From: Pseudomonas guineae
GTDB taxonomy: Bacteria; Pseudomonadota; Gammaproteobacteria; Pseudomonadales; Pseudomonadaceae
NCBI RefSeq assembly: GCF_900113745.1
Contig: NZ_FOQL01000003.1
Coordinates: 248,001-312,000, forward strand
Direction of reading: 5' to 3'
DNA length: 64,000 bases
The position numbers and the translations under genes are program-made. Positions 14,443 through 22,453 of the stretch are shown here, in pieces (the first letter of the stretch is position 1; each line of letters begins with the position of its first letter). The notes under the pieces are model-generated. The model saw only the letters and a list, made by a program, of their open reading frames with translations, ran no database searches and was not told where the DNA came from.

Positions 14443-16530
14443 ATGACACAGAACATCGCGTCTCTGTACGCAACCCTAGGCTTCAAGGTGGATCAGAGCG
14501 GCCTAATCGCCTTTGAAAAACGCCTGACAGCCTTGCAAGCCAAACTCAAAGCCTTCCAAGTTAATGCTAATAAAGCTATGGCCAATGCAGGGTTATCCCC
14601 CGCAGCACTGAAGGCGAGTAAAGCCTCCGTAGCAAACCAAGCCCAAGCACTACGCCTCCAGACAGCTCAAGCTAAATTGACAGCTCAGCAATTTAAAACG
14701 CAGCTAGAAGGCAGCAAACTCACCCTTGCCACCCAAACCAAACAGGCCGCACTACAAACCCAGCAATATAAAGCCGCCCTGGCTCAGTCCCGCCTTGTCA
14801 CCAGCACACAGCGCCAGCAACACCTAGGCCAGCAACAGGCATTTGCATTACAGCGATCCCAACTCCAGACAACAGCCGCCCAGCATCGCCTAAGTCAAAC
14901 TGTTGTTAGGGGCCAAATGCTTGCCCAGCGAGCGCAACAGCAAAGCGCCCGTATTCGTAGTGGTGTTGCAGCCAGCCCAAGTTATGGAGCTATGCGTGAA
15001 ACCCTCAATCACCTTCGAAGTGTTCTCCCAGCAGGTGCAGCAGGTGGCCTAGCAGGTAGCCTTTCTGCTATTCCAATGGCGGTAAACCCTGTAGTTGCTG
15101 CTTTTGCCGGTGTTGCAGGTGCTGCAATTCTCTTACAAATGAAACTTACACAGCTAGCCGGTGTGGATGTCGCTGCGAGTGATACAAGGAACGTAGAGCG
15201 GGCGAACATGCGCGTTCTTACTGGGGGTGATACTTCAGCAGCCCTGAAGGCAGAAGCTGAGCTAACCAAGTTCGCGGATAAGTTGGGTGTTCTACGCACC
15301 AGCATCGCCAAGCCTTACACCATGGCAGCTATCAACCTCAAAGACGGAGGGATTGAACGCACCCAAGCCACAGAGCTGATTCAAGGAATTATGAGCTTTG
15401 CCAAAGGTACAGGCACCACCACAGACGATATGGCGGGAGCGTTAAGGGCCATTCAGCAGATGGTGAGCAAGGGGCAGCTGTACGCCGAAGAGTGGAAGGG
15501 CCAATTCGCAGAACGTATCAGCGGGGCCGATAAGCTAGGCATTGAAGCCTATCAAGAAGCCACAGGGGGCAAGCTCAAAGGCAAAGCCGCCAAGACAGCC
15601 TTCACAAGCGATATGGCAGACGGTGTTATCAGTGGTGAGGTGTTGAATGCCTTCCTAATCACTCTCGGTAAGAAAATGGCAGGAAATGCCAACCTAGAAG
15701 GTCGCTTAGACATTGCCAGCGCCAGCGCTGAAAGCAGCCAAGCACGCATCACTAACATGGCCGTAGAACGAAGCATTGCCACAGCTGAATACAATGCTTC
15801 TCAACTCAAGCAAGCTTCCACAGAGTTATTCCAAGCCAAGGAGCGCTTCCAGAAATCCCTAGAAACCCTTGTACCTCGCTTCAGCGATCTCGAGACAAGC
15901 GCGCTCAATCTCAACACTTCATTCGTTGATTTGGCAGCCGACGCAGTGCATTGGTTGGACGAGTTGCGACAGACGTCTTTTGTTCAAGATGTGAACACCC
16001 TGTGGTCGGGTAGCTTCGAGGTGTTGGTGGAGTTGTTCAGCCGTCTAGCAGATGGTTTAGGTAAAGCCTTCCCAGTGCTAACAGTTGGATTTGATGCGTT
16101 AGGCATGGCCGTTGATACGCTGCTAGATGCAATGTACGCGTGGATTAATTTCCTACGTAATACATTGGGCATGGATGCTATCAAGCGCGTTGCTGATGAC
16201 CCTCTAAGAGGCGTAGGCCAGTCAGACGTACAGGCACTGGCAAACACGTTCCAATCCCAGCTAAACGTGTTGCTTGCGTCGCAGTCCCGGCTTCTAGTTG
16301 GGCTCTCTAAGCAAGGCGCAGCCGTCCCTTTCCCAATCCCTACGGCCAGTAATCAAAGCAACACGTTCACGGTGGGAGATATCGTTGTCCACAGTAACGC
16401 CACAGACAGCAAAGCCGTAGCTGATGACGTGTTGCGGGTGGTTCGTGGTGAAATGGAAAGCGCCGCCAAGAACACCGTTGGCATCCTGCTTCAGGGAGCA
16501 GCGATCAACGTACTAGACGCCGGGGGTTGA
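14443..16530 (+). CDS. Phage tail tape-measure protein (solitary)
   Basis: The 695-residue protein begins MTQNIASLYATLGFKVDQSG. A long Gln/Ala-rich helical region follows (about 20-190), then a hydrophobic Gly/Ala segment (about 195-230: AGGLAGSL, AGVAGAAI). A tape-measure core contains SKGQLYAEEWKGQFAERISG, which matches the usual KGxxxAEEWxGQxxE pattern of TMP_3-type proteins. A helical C-terminus closes the protein. Tape measures set the length of siphovirus and myovirus tails and occupy the tube lumen. No tail tube, chaperone, baseplate or capsid gene is nearby. The ATG at 14443 has GGATC upstream; earlier in-frame codons are not phage-like. Confidence 0.85.
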   Translation: MTQNIASLYATLGFKVDQSGLIAFEKRLTALQAKLKAFQVNANKAMANAGLSPAALKASKASVANQAQALRLQTAQAKLTAQQFKTQLEGSKLTLATQTKQAALQTQQYKAALAQSRLVTSTQRQQHLGQQQAFALQRSQLQTTAAQHRLSQTVVRGQMLAQRAQQQSARIRSGVAASPSYGAMRETLNHLRSVLPAGAAGGLAGSLSAIPMAVNPVVAAFAGVAGAAILLQMKLTQLAGVDVAASDTRNVERANMRVLTGGDTSAALKAEAELTKFADKLGVLRTSIAKPYTMAAINLKDGGIERTQATELIQGIMSFAKGTGTTTDDMAGALRAIQQMVSKGQLYAEEWKGQFAERISGADKLGIEAYQEATGGKLKGKAAKTAFTSDMADGVISGEVLNAFLITLGKKMAGNANLEGRLDIASASAESSQARITNMAVERSIATAEYNASQLKQASTELFQAKERFQKSLETLVPRFSDLETSALNLNTSFVDLAADAVHWLDELRQTSFVQDVNTLWSGSFEVLVELFSRLADGLGKAFPVLTVGFDALGMAVDTLLDAMYAWINFLRNTLGMDAIKRVADDPLRGVGQSDVQALANTFQSQLNVLLASQSRLLVGLSKQGAAVPFPIPTASNQSNTFTVGDIVVHSNATDSKAVADDVLRVVRGEMESAAKNTVGILLQGAAINVLDAGG

Positions 16531-16537
16531 TAAAACC

Positions 16538-16561
16538 AACGGGAGCCCAAAGGCTCCCGTT
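16538..16561 (+). terminator. Hairpin after the tape-measure gene
   Basis: AACGGGAGCC pairs perfectly with GGCTCCCGTT around a four-base loop, eight bases after the stop codon. There is no T-run, so it is either an imperfect terminator or an mRNA-protecting hairpin. Confidence 0.6.
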
Positions 16562-17651
16562 AGCGTTACAGCGCCCTAGACACTAGACATTGAAATCAAA
16601 TGCCATTTGCCCCGGGTGTGTGCGCCAGTGTTCACAGACTGTTTCCCACCGCTGAAAACGCCAGCGGTAATAAGGATTAACGTGCACAGTCCTAAGACTA
16701 CGCGGGCTGCTACGACGGGTGCGACGGGTACTGCTGCTGCGGTGGCTCATGATGCGTTCCTACGAATCACCATGGCACAAGGCCAGCCCACACCAATCAT
16801 CAGCAACTGACAACACGCTGTTGTATTAAGTTATGGTGTGAACCTATACTTCGTTTCGCTTAAACCTCATGCTTCTGGTCTGGGGTTTTGTCGTCTTAGA
16901 GCTAGTCCGTGAGAAGATTCCGGCCCTAATTTGACGTTGAGTACTGCTCTGGCCCGTAAGGGCCAGTGTTTCTCTATTGGCACAAAAAATGCTGCCAGTA
17001 GAAATTCTCCCTGCATTCCTTGCAAGATTCAAGCTCTTTTTACTGTACGGCTGAACAGTGTTCTTTGACGCTGGAAAACTGCCATACCCACTGAAAAGGC
17101 CTAGCGTTCAATAAGCTGGTTACATACGGCAGTTCGCGCATAGTAACAGCAAATTCCAGCCAAAAATGAGCCAGTAAAGCACAGCCCGCAAACACGTCCG
17201 ACAGACTGTAGTTCAGCCCTCAAAGCCCCGTACTCTTTGGCTCTCCGAAAAGTTCACTCACGATAAAGGGCCATCTGAGGGAAGGCAAGTCGCTAAATCT
17301 GCGCCGCCTGTGGATAACTTTGGGGGTTACTTCGGGTTAACTGTCGCAAGGCCACGCAGTTGTTAGGGTTGCCTCCTATATACCGTTCGTCGCCGTGGCA
17401 TGTGTTTTGCTGAATTTTTCTGCAATGGCAGATAGAAGCCCGCCCCCCGGGCGTGCTAGGCCTGCTCAGGCACTATACCCGGGCTCGTGGCGCTAGCCTT
17501 CTTCCCCTCAAAAACTGGCACATTCTTACTGTCCAAAATGATTACCACCTAGCCGAGATGACCCGAATAAATTGCACGGCAAAGCGCCAACTGAGCAGCT
17601 CAAAGACTCAGTCGGGCACTACATCAAAGCAGACGAAAATATGGGGAGGGA
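16562..17651. other. Right-end non-coding region of the element
   Basis: I see no well-supported gene in this 1.1 kb. A 67-codon TTG-started frame at 16607-16810 lacks a ribosome site. A hairpin CTGGCCC/GGGCCAG lies at 16949-16966. The rest has stop codons in all frames at short intervals and looks like decayed or regulatory DNA leading to attR. Confidence 0.4.
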
Positions 17652-17676
17652 TTACGTACAATTGGTACGTACAATC
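17652..17676. repeat. Right pair of integrase arm-type repeats
   Basis: TTACGTACAATT (17652-17663) and the near-copy GTACGTACAATC (17665-17676) keep the same 13-base period as the left pair at 8305-8329. In the circular form the two pairs would flank the attP core on both sides. Confidence 0.65.
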
Positions 17677-17683
17677 GAAAAGC

Positions 17684-17723
17684 AAAAAGCCCCGTAAATC
17701 GTTGAATTTACAGGGCTTTTTTT
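17684..17723. terminator. Element-supplied terminator for tRNA-Ser
   Basis: AGCCC..TAAAT pairs with ATTTA..GGGCT, with A's on one side and T's on the other, directly beyond the tRNA 3' end. It lies inside the element and replaces the chromosomal terminator left behind at 8178-8213. Confidence 0.75.
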
Positions 17724-17751
17724 ATCTGGCGGTGAAGGTGGGATTCGAACC
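17723..17751. repeat. attR: 29-bp direct repeat
   Basis: This is an exact copy of 8224-8252. It overlaps the 3' end of the intact tRNA-Ser gene and marks the right end of the element. Confidence 0.93.
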
Positions 17752-17816
17752 CACGATACGATTTCTCGTATACACACTTTCCAGGCGTGCTCCTTCAACC
17801 GCTCGGACACTTCACC
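17727..17816 (-). tRNA. tRNA-Ser (anticodon GGA)
   Basis: The 90-base gene on the minus strand starts GGTGAAGTG and ends CTTCACCGCCA with an encoded CCA. It has a matching acceptor stem, a GGTTCGAATCC T-loop, the long variable arm of class II tRNAs (TATACGAGAAATCGTAT), and the anticodon loop CTGGAAA giving GGA. It reads UCC/UCU serine codons. Its 3' end is the integration site of the 9.5 kb element, which restores an intact gene. Confidence 0.97.
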
Positions 17817-17853
17817 GGGTCTCGACGGTCATTGCTGTCTGTCGAGGCGCGCA

Positions 17854-17882
17854 AATGTAGCCGAACAGCCGCCCAAAGGCAA
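17854..17882 (-). promoter_or_regulatory. Promoter of tRNA-Ser
   Basis: On the minus strand, TTGCCT (17877-17882) and TACATT (17854-17859) are 17 bases apart, followed by a GC-rich discriminator typical of stable RNA genes. Confidence 0.65.
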
Positions 17883-18216
17883 AATATTTTTTCAAAAAAT
17901 TCATGCGCTTAAGCTCGATGCACGCCATAAGGGCTTGGGTTGTATGGGTTGATGGCCAACCAGAGCAAAGCATCCGACAACAGTAAGACCAGTAAGACAC
18001 GCCATAACGAGATAAGGCGAGTTATGTCATGCAAGCGGCTCTCTTAATAATAAAGCGCTGACCTTAGTGCGTGCCGGTAACGCCGACTCAGTGTCGATGC
18101 TGGTCGCTCTATAGCGCGATCAAGAGAATATCACTGACCGAGCAGTCAGCCGCCGCGCTTTACCTGGCCGGTGCGGATGAGTAACGTCTGCTGCACTTCA
18201 GCATAAGGAACCCAGC
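17883..18216. other. Non-coding gap upstream of the crotonase gene
   Basis: No gene is seen. A palindrome CTGACCGAGCAGTCAG at 18134-18149 lies about 70 bases before the crotonase start and could be a repressor operator. Confidence 0.4.
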
Positions 18217-18906
18217 ATGAGCGACCTGATCAGCTACCAACTCGACAATGGCATTGCCACCCTGACCCTGTGTAATGGCAAGGTAAATGCCATTTCCCCG
18301 GATGTGATCACGGCCTTTAATGCCGCGCTGGACCGCGCCGAGCAAGATAAGGCTATCGTTATTATCACCGGCCAACCGGGCATTCTCTCTGGTGGTTACG
18401 ACCTCAAAGTGATGACCTCCGGCCCGCAGAACGCCATCGACTTGGTTGCCGCCGGCTCGACCCTGGCGCGGCGTATGCTCGCCCACCCCTTCCCGATCAT
18501 CGTCGCCTGCCCAGGCCACGCGGTGGCCAAGGGTGCTTTTATTCTGCTGTCATCCGACTACCGCATCGGCGTCGAAGGTGCGTTCAGTATCGGCCTTAAT
18601 GAAGTGCAAATAGGCATGACCATGCACCACGCCGGCATCGAACTGGCCCGTGACCGCCTGCGTAAGTCGGCGTTCCACCGCTCTGTGATCAACGGTGAGA
18701 TGTTCGACCCACAAAGTGCTGTGGACGCGGGCTTCCTCGACAAGGTGGTGCCAGCCGATCAACTGCAGGCCACTGCGCTGGCGGTTGCTCAGCAGATGAA
18801 GAAGATCAACATGACCGCGCACAAGAACACCAAACTGAAAGTGCGCAAGGCGCTGCTCGAAGCCCTCGACCGAGCTGTTGAGCTGGATAAGCAGCAGCTG
18901 TTGTAA
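18217..18906 (+). CDS. Enoyl-CoA hydratase/isomerase (crotonase) family protein
   Basis: The 229-residue protein has the crotonase fold: SGGYDLKVM (oxyanion-hole region), GHAVAKGAFILLSSDYRIG and FSIGLNEVQIGM. It is shorter than typical enoyl-CoA hydratases (about 257) and lacks an obvious GGG..E catalytic pair in the usual form, so it may act on another acyl-CoA. The ATG follows AAGGA. A strong terminator ends it. It appears to stand alone as a single-gene transcript; the substrate is unknown. Confidence 0.88.
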   Translation: MSDLISYQLDNGIATLTLCNGKVNAISPDVITAFNAALDRAEQDKAIVIITGQPGILSGGYDLKVMTSGPQNAIDLVAAGSTLARRMLAHPFPIIVACPGHAVAKGAFILLSSDYRIGVEGAFSIGLNEVQIGMTMHHAGIELARDRLRKSAFHRSVINGEMFDPQSAVDAGFLDKVVPADQLQATALAVAQQMKKINMTAHKNTKLKVRKALLEALDRAVELDKQQLL

Positions 18907-18927
18907 AACACCCTGCGCAACACCCTG

Positions 18928-18955
18928 AAGCCCGGCCAAACGCCGGGCTTTTTAT
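18928..18955 (+). terminator. Rho-independent terminator
   Basis: A perfect AAGCCCGGC/GCCGGGCTT stem is followed by TTTATTT. Confidence 0.88.
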
Positions 18956-19089
18956 TTAAAGAAAAACCGTCGCCAACCCAGGTAATTCTTAGGCTGGCGC
19001 AACAGGCAACATCCGCTAATCAGCATAAATTGCCGAAAGCAGTGCACGCCCGTACACTGCGCGCCTTTTTCCTATGACGGGCGTACCAA

Positions 19090-19815
19090 ATGCTTTTTCT
19101 TCTGCGCATGCTCGCCATGGGCGTTCACTTCATCATTGCTGGCATCCTCGGCTTGTTACTTGGTATTTGCCGGCCGTTCAACCCGGATAACAGCCGCCTG
19201 TGTGCACGGTTCTATTCCTGGCCAGCCCTGTGCATTCTCGGCCTGCGGGTTGAAACCGACACCACCAGCTTGCGTGACCACGTGCGCAGCGCAGTGATAG
19301 TCGCCAACCACCAGTCCAACTACGACCTGTTCGTGGTCGGCAGCGTAGTACCTGAGCGTACGGTGTGCCTGGGTAAAAAAAGCCTGAAATGGGTACCTTT
19401 TTTCGGCCAACTGTTTTGGCTGTCGGGCAATGTCCTTATCGACCGTGGCAATCCAGCGCGGGCCAAGCAGGCGATGCTCACCACCACTGATACCCTGCAG
19501 CATAAAGACACCTCTATATGGGTGTTTGCCGAAGGCACGCGCAATTTGGGCAAGGGGCTGTTGCCGCTGAAGAAAGGCGCCTTTCAAATGGCCATTGCCG
19601 CCGGCGTACCTATTATTCAGGTGTGTACCAGCACCTACGTCAAACACATGCAGCTGAATCGCTGGAACAGCGGCACTGTCAAGATTCGCTCCCTCGCACC
19701 GATCCCCACCTGCGGCTTAACCCAAGCTGATCTGCCCGCGTTGATGGAGCAGTGTCAGCAACAGATGCGTGCCTGCATCGACAGCCTTGATGCCGAGATT
19801 GAAGGTCACGCCTAA
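19090..19815 (+). CDS. plsC: 1-acyl-sn-glycerol-3-phosphate acyltransferase
   Basis: The 241-residue membrane-associated acyltransferase converts lysophosphatidic acid to phosphatidic acid in phospholipid synthesis. The catalytic HX4D motif is NHQSNYD (about residues 72-78) and the EGTRN motif lies near residue 148. Two hydrophobic segments occur before residue 60. Pseudomonads usually have several PlsC paralogues, so this one may have a specialised role. A terminator follows immediately, so it is probably monocistronic. Confidence 0.88.
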   Translation: MLFLLRMLAMGVHFIIAGILGLLLGICRPFNPDNSRLCARFYSWPALCILGLRVETDTTSLRDHVRSAVIVANHQSNYDLFVVGSVVPERTVCLGKKSLKWVPFFGQLFWLSGNVLIDRGNPARAKQAMLTTTDTLQHKDTSIWVFAEGTRNLGKGLLPLKKGAFQMAIAAGVPIIQVCTSTYVKHMQLNRWNSGTVKIRSLAPIPTCGLTQADLPALMEQCQQQMRACIDSLDAEIEGHA

Positions 19816-19834
19816 CGGCCTGCTAGCAATCCAA

Positions 19835-19862
19835 ATGCCCGGTTAATGCCGGGCATTTTTTT
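19835..19862 (+). terminator. Rho-independent terminator
   Basis: ATGCCCGG/CCGGGCAT with a six-base loop is followed by a run of T's. Confidence 0.88.
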
Positions 19863-19959
19863 ATCTTTCGCGGCGGGTTGAATGCAAAGGTTGAGTCACA
19901 TCAAGGACGGACAAACCGCTAAGCTGGGTGCCAAAATTACCGCTAATAAGGGATGCATC

Positions 19960-20931
19960 ATGGGTCGCGTCGTTGCCGCCGCCGTGTACAGCAAGGGGTT
20001 GAAGGTCGCCACTATTAGCCTTGATGAAGGCAAACCATGGGCAAAAAAGCCTGGACACTTTGTCTGGATTGGCCTGCATGATCCTGCGAGCGAAGAGCTG
20101 GGCAAGCTGCAGCAACAGTTTGATCTGCATGAGTTGGCGCTAGAGGACGCCCTGCAGCGGCACACCCGGCCTAAGCTGGAGACCTTCGGCGATGCGCTAT
20201 TTTTGGTGCTCTACTCGCCGGTTCTGGTTAACAACGAACTGAGCTTTGTGGAAACCCAGCTGTTTGCCGGCAACGGCTACATCATCAGCGCCCGTTACGG
20301 TGAATCCGCGCCCTAATCGCAGGTACGCCAGCGCTGCGAGGCACGCCCGCTACTGCTTGAGCATGGCGAAGATTTCGTGCTGTACGCCCTGCTCAGTTTC
20401 GTCATAGAAAATTATCGTCCACTGATGGACAACTACTACAGCGAACTGGAGGACGTGGAGCAGCGCGTGCTGAAAAACCCGCTGAGCCAGGCCGATGTCG
20501 AGCGCATTCAGGGTTTGCGCCGTGATCTGCTTCGGCTGCGCCGTTATATCGGGCCTCTGGCGGAAATCTGTCAGGAACTGCAGCGCCTCGACTTTCCGTT
20601 TATCGATAAAAACATGCGCCCCTATTTCCGTGACGTGGCAATCCACGTGAATCGCCTGCTGGAAGACCTCACTGCGCTGCGTGAGATGGCTGACCATGCC
20701 ATTGAAATTGGCCTGTTGCTGGAATCCTCCCGGCAAAGCGTGACCCAGCGCAAGTTCGCCGCTTGGGCAGCTATCCTGGCGTTTCCCACCGCGGTGGCGG
20801 GTATCTATGGGATGAACTTTAACAACATGCCAGAGCTCGCCTGGCAATACGGTTACTTCGCCGTGCTTGGCCTGATCGCCACCGGTTGCGTCGGGCTCTA
20901 CGCCAGCTTCAAGCGTTCAGGCTGGCTATAA
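19960..20931 (+). pseudogene. corA: CorA-family magnesium/cobalt channel interrupted by an in-frame stop
   Basis: One reading frame of 323 codons encodes a full-length CorA: N-terminal domain (FVWIGLHDPASEELGKLQ, ETFGDALFLVLYSPV), long stalk helix, then the two membrane helices with the signature GIYGMNF near residue 283. Codon 119 is TAA (20314-20316), after GESAP and before SQVRQRCEARP. Relatives as I recall them have a tyrosine here, so one base change (TAC or TAT to TAA) explains it. No frameshift is needed and both halves stay well conserved, implying a recent mutation or a sequencing error. The ATG at 19960 follows AAGGGA. Confidence 0.85.
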
Positions 20932-21035
20932 AAAATCGTCTGGAGCGATTTTTTAACGTCGCGTAGCCGCGGCCCGAAGGGTGGCGGCCATGGATGGCAC
21001 GCCATAAAAAAGCCCAGTCACTGACCGGGCTTTTT
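20929..21035. repeat. Dispersed intergenic repeat A, copy 2, ending in a terminator
   Basis: It matches 5517-5620 in order and spacing: an A/T-flanked hairpin (here AATCG/CGATT), GTCGCG, CCCGAAGGGTGGC, GCCATGGATGGC and a terminator. It begins at the corA stop codon. Confidence 0.75.
21005..21035. terminator. Bidirectional terminator
   Basis: AGCCCAGTCA pairs with TGACCGGGCT with one mismatch, flanked by A's and T's. It separates corA from the convergent amidotransferase gene. Confidence 0.85.
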
Positions 21036-21049
21036 CATTCAATCAGCTA

Positions 21050-21778
21050 TTACTCAGCAAGGCCGGCACGACCCTGCGCAACAAAACGCATCATCCACTC
21101 AGCAACGGTGTGGCCCTGGTGGTCATGCTGCAGGCTGTTAACACCCTTGGTGTAGGCCGCCTCACCGATGTGCTGTTGGCGCAAGTCGAGCAGCGCACGC
21201 GAGTAGTCATGGACAAACTCAGGATGGCCCTGGAAACACAGCACCTGATCGCCAATGCAGTAAGAAGCAATCGGGCAGAACTCACTGCTGGCCAGCAGCG
21301 TAGCATTCTCCGGCAGCTGAGTGACTTGGTCCTGATGACTGATCAGCAGGGTCAGGTCTTCTAGGTCGGGGCTCATCCAGCCCGGCTTGTTGGCCATGTG
21401 GTACTGGTGAATGCCTACGCCCCAGCCCTGCACGGCGCGTTCAGCCTTGCCGCCGAGCAGCAGCGCCAAAATCTGATGACCGAAACATACGCCCAACAGC
21501 TTTTCGCCACAGCGGTAGCGCTCCAGCAGGTAGGTTTTCAGTGTCTGAATCCAGGCGTCGCTTCCGAAGGAGTCCGCCTTACTGCCCGTCACCAGATAAG
21601 CGTCGTAGCGCTCACTGTCTGACGGGTAGTACCCCTCCATCACGTTGTACACCTTGAACTCGGCAGCAATCGGCTGTCGGGCGAACAACTGCTCGAACAT
21701 ACGACCGTAGCTGTCGTATTGGTCGACCAATTCAGGGCGAAGAACATCGGTTTCTAGGATGCAGATCTGCAGCGGCAT
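21050..21778 (-). CDS. Class I glutamine amidotransferase-like protein
   Basis: The 242-residue single-domain protein has the nucleophile elbow LGVCFGHQIL (Cys about residue 98) and the GHPEF His-Glu of the catalytic triad, as in GuaA-type amidotransferases. No synthetase domain is fused, so the ammonia acceptor is unknown; relatives hydrolyse gamma-glutamyl compounds. The ATG is at 21778. It is convergent with corA. Confidence 0.87.
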   Translation of the reverse strand: MPLQICILETDVLRPELVDQYDSYGRMFEQLFARQPIAAEFKVYNVMEGYYPSDSERYDAYLVTGSKADSFGSDAWIQTLKTYLLERYRCGEKLLGVCFGHQILALLLGGKAERAVQGWGVGIHQYHMANKPGWMSPDLEDLTLLISHQDQVTQLPENATLLASSEFCPIASYCIGDQVLCFQGHPEFVHDYSRALLDLRQQHIGEAAYTKGVNSLQHDHQGHTVAEWMMRFVAQGRAGLAE

Positions 21779-21999
21779 ATGGGCGGTTACCTAGGGCGCA
21801 GGAGGGTTGTTGTTCAGCGCGCCAGCGTGCCTGCTGACAGCCCGCAAGGCAATAGCTCAGGGCTAAACCCGACCAATTAGCCTCCCCCCATCAGCGGCCT
21901 CGATAGTCATCATGAGCACCCTTTACTTCTGTCGATAGCAGTAGGCGCGGATGATCGGGGCATCGGGCACATCGCCCTACCACTTAAGAGAACACCCGC

Positions 22000-22134
22000 A
22001 TGAGCCGTTTCTCCGCTATCGCCAGCCTGCTGGCCGCCTCGGCCTTCAATAGCCGCCTCAGCACCAGCAGCCAACGCCAAACCCGCAACCTGCAAGCCGC
22101 ACAACTCAACGCAGACCAACGCGCCGGCAAATAA
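22000..22134 (+). CDS. Small hypothetical protein (44 residues)
   Basis: ATG at 22000 follows AAGAGA. It encodes MSRFSAIASLLAASAFN then a Gln/Arg/Ser-rich tail. The N-terminus could be a short membrane or export helix. It ends 26 bases before the next small gene, so the two may be co-transcribed. No family is recognised. Confidence 0.45.
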   Translation: MSRFSAIASLLAASAFNSRLSTSSQRQTRNLQAAQLNADQRAGK

Positions 22135-22160
22135 CTGCGTATCTCGCCAGGAGCATTGTC

Positions 22161-22355
22161 ATGAACAGCCCATCACTGAGCAATCAGAACGTCTACGGCG
22201 TGACCTACGCCACGGTCGACAGCAGTGGCATCCACTTTGAGTCCGAGCTGACCATCCAGCTTAGTAATGGCAGCCTGACCACCTTACGCATGCCGACTGA
22301 GCTGAACGAGCGCCAGGCTATCCAGCAGCTGGTTTGCGGTCGCCAAGTCTGCTGA
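22161..22355 (+). CDS. Small hypothetical protein (64 residues)
   Basis: ATG at 22161 follows a good AGGAG. The sequence is beta-rich (YGVTYATVDSSGIHFESELTIQLSNGSL) and ends in QQLVCGRQVC. It has no signal peptide. I know of similar short Pseudomonas proteins without a function. It lies before a terminator that serves the convergent FadB-like gene. Confidence 0.6.
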   Translation: MNSPSLSNQNVYGVTYATVDSSGIHFESELTIQLSNGSLTTLRMPTELNERQAIQQLVCGRQVC

Positions 22356-22401
22356 AATTAGGCTTCACCTTCTTCGCTGCTACGGCCCTTTGCCGGCCTA
22401 T

Positions 22402-22430
22402 AAAAAAGCCGGCTCACAGGGAGCCGGCTC
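22402..22430 (-). terminator. Terminator downstream of the FadB-like gene
   Basis: AGCCGGCTC/GAGCCGGCT with a five-base loop. On the minus strand it is followed by six T's. Confidence 0.83.
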
Positions 22431-22453
22431 TTATATGCATCACCAACGCAGCC

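Larger units (their letters stand above)
8224..17751. mobile_element. 9.5 kb integrative element in tRNA-Ser(GGA)
   Basis: Exact 29-base direct repeats at 8224-8252 and 17723-17751 correspond to the last 25 bases of the tRNA-Ser gene (CCA end and T-arm) plus four flanking bases. A tyrosine recombinase starts 95 bases inside the left end. The interior is visibly AT-richer than the flanks and uses different codons. Contents: integrase, candidate structured RNA, small Cys-rich protein, several unknown proteins, serine recombinase and a lone tail tape-measure protein. No terminase, capsid, portal, primase or conjugation gene is recognisable. The intact att repeats and integrase suggest it may still excise; whether it is a phage satellite, a reduced prophage or something else is open. 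Confidence 0.9.

Noticed and set aside
16607..16810. 67-codon frame near the right end of the element
   Set aside because: TTG start without a ribosome site and no family; possibly a decayed phage gene, but unsupported.
8224..17751. Reading the element as a filamentous (inovirus-like) prophage
   Set aside because: Size and tRNA site would fit, but no Zot-type ATPase, replication initiator or coat protein is seen, and a tape measure belongs to tailed phages.
17453..17860. Open frame covering the tRNA-Ser gene and attR
   Set aside because: It overlaps a complete tRNA in antisense and lacks start signals.
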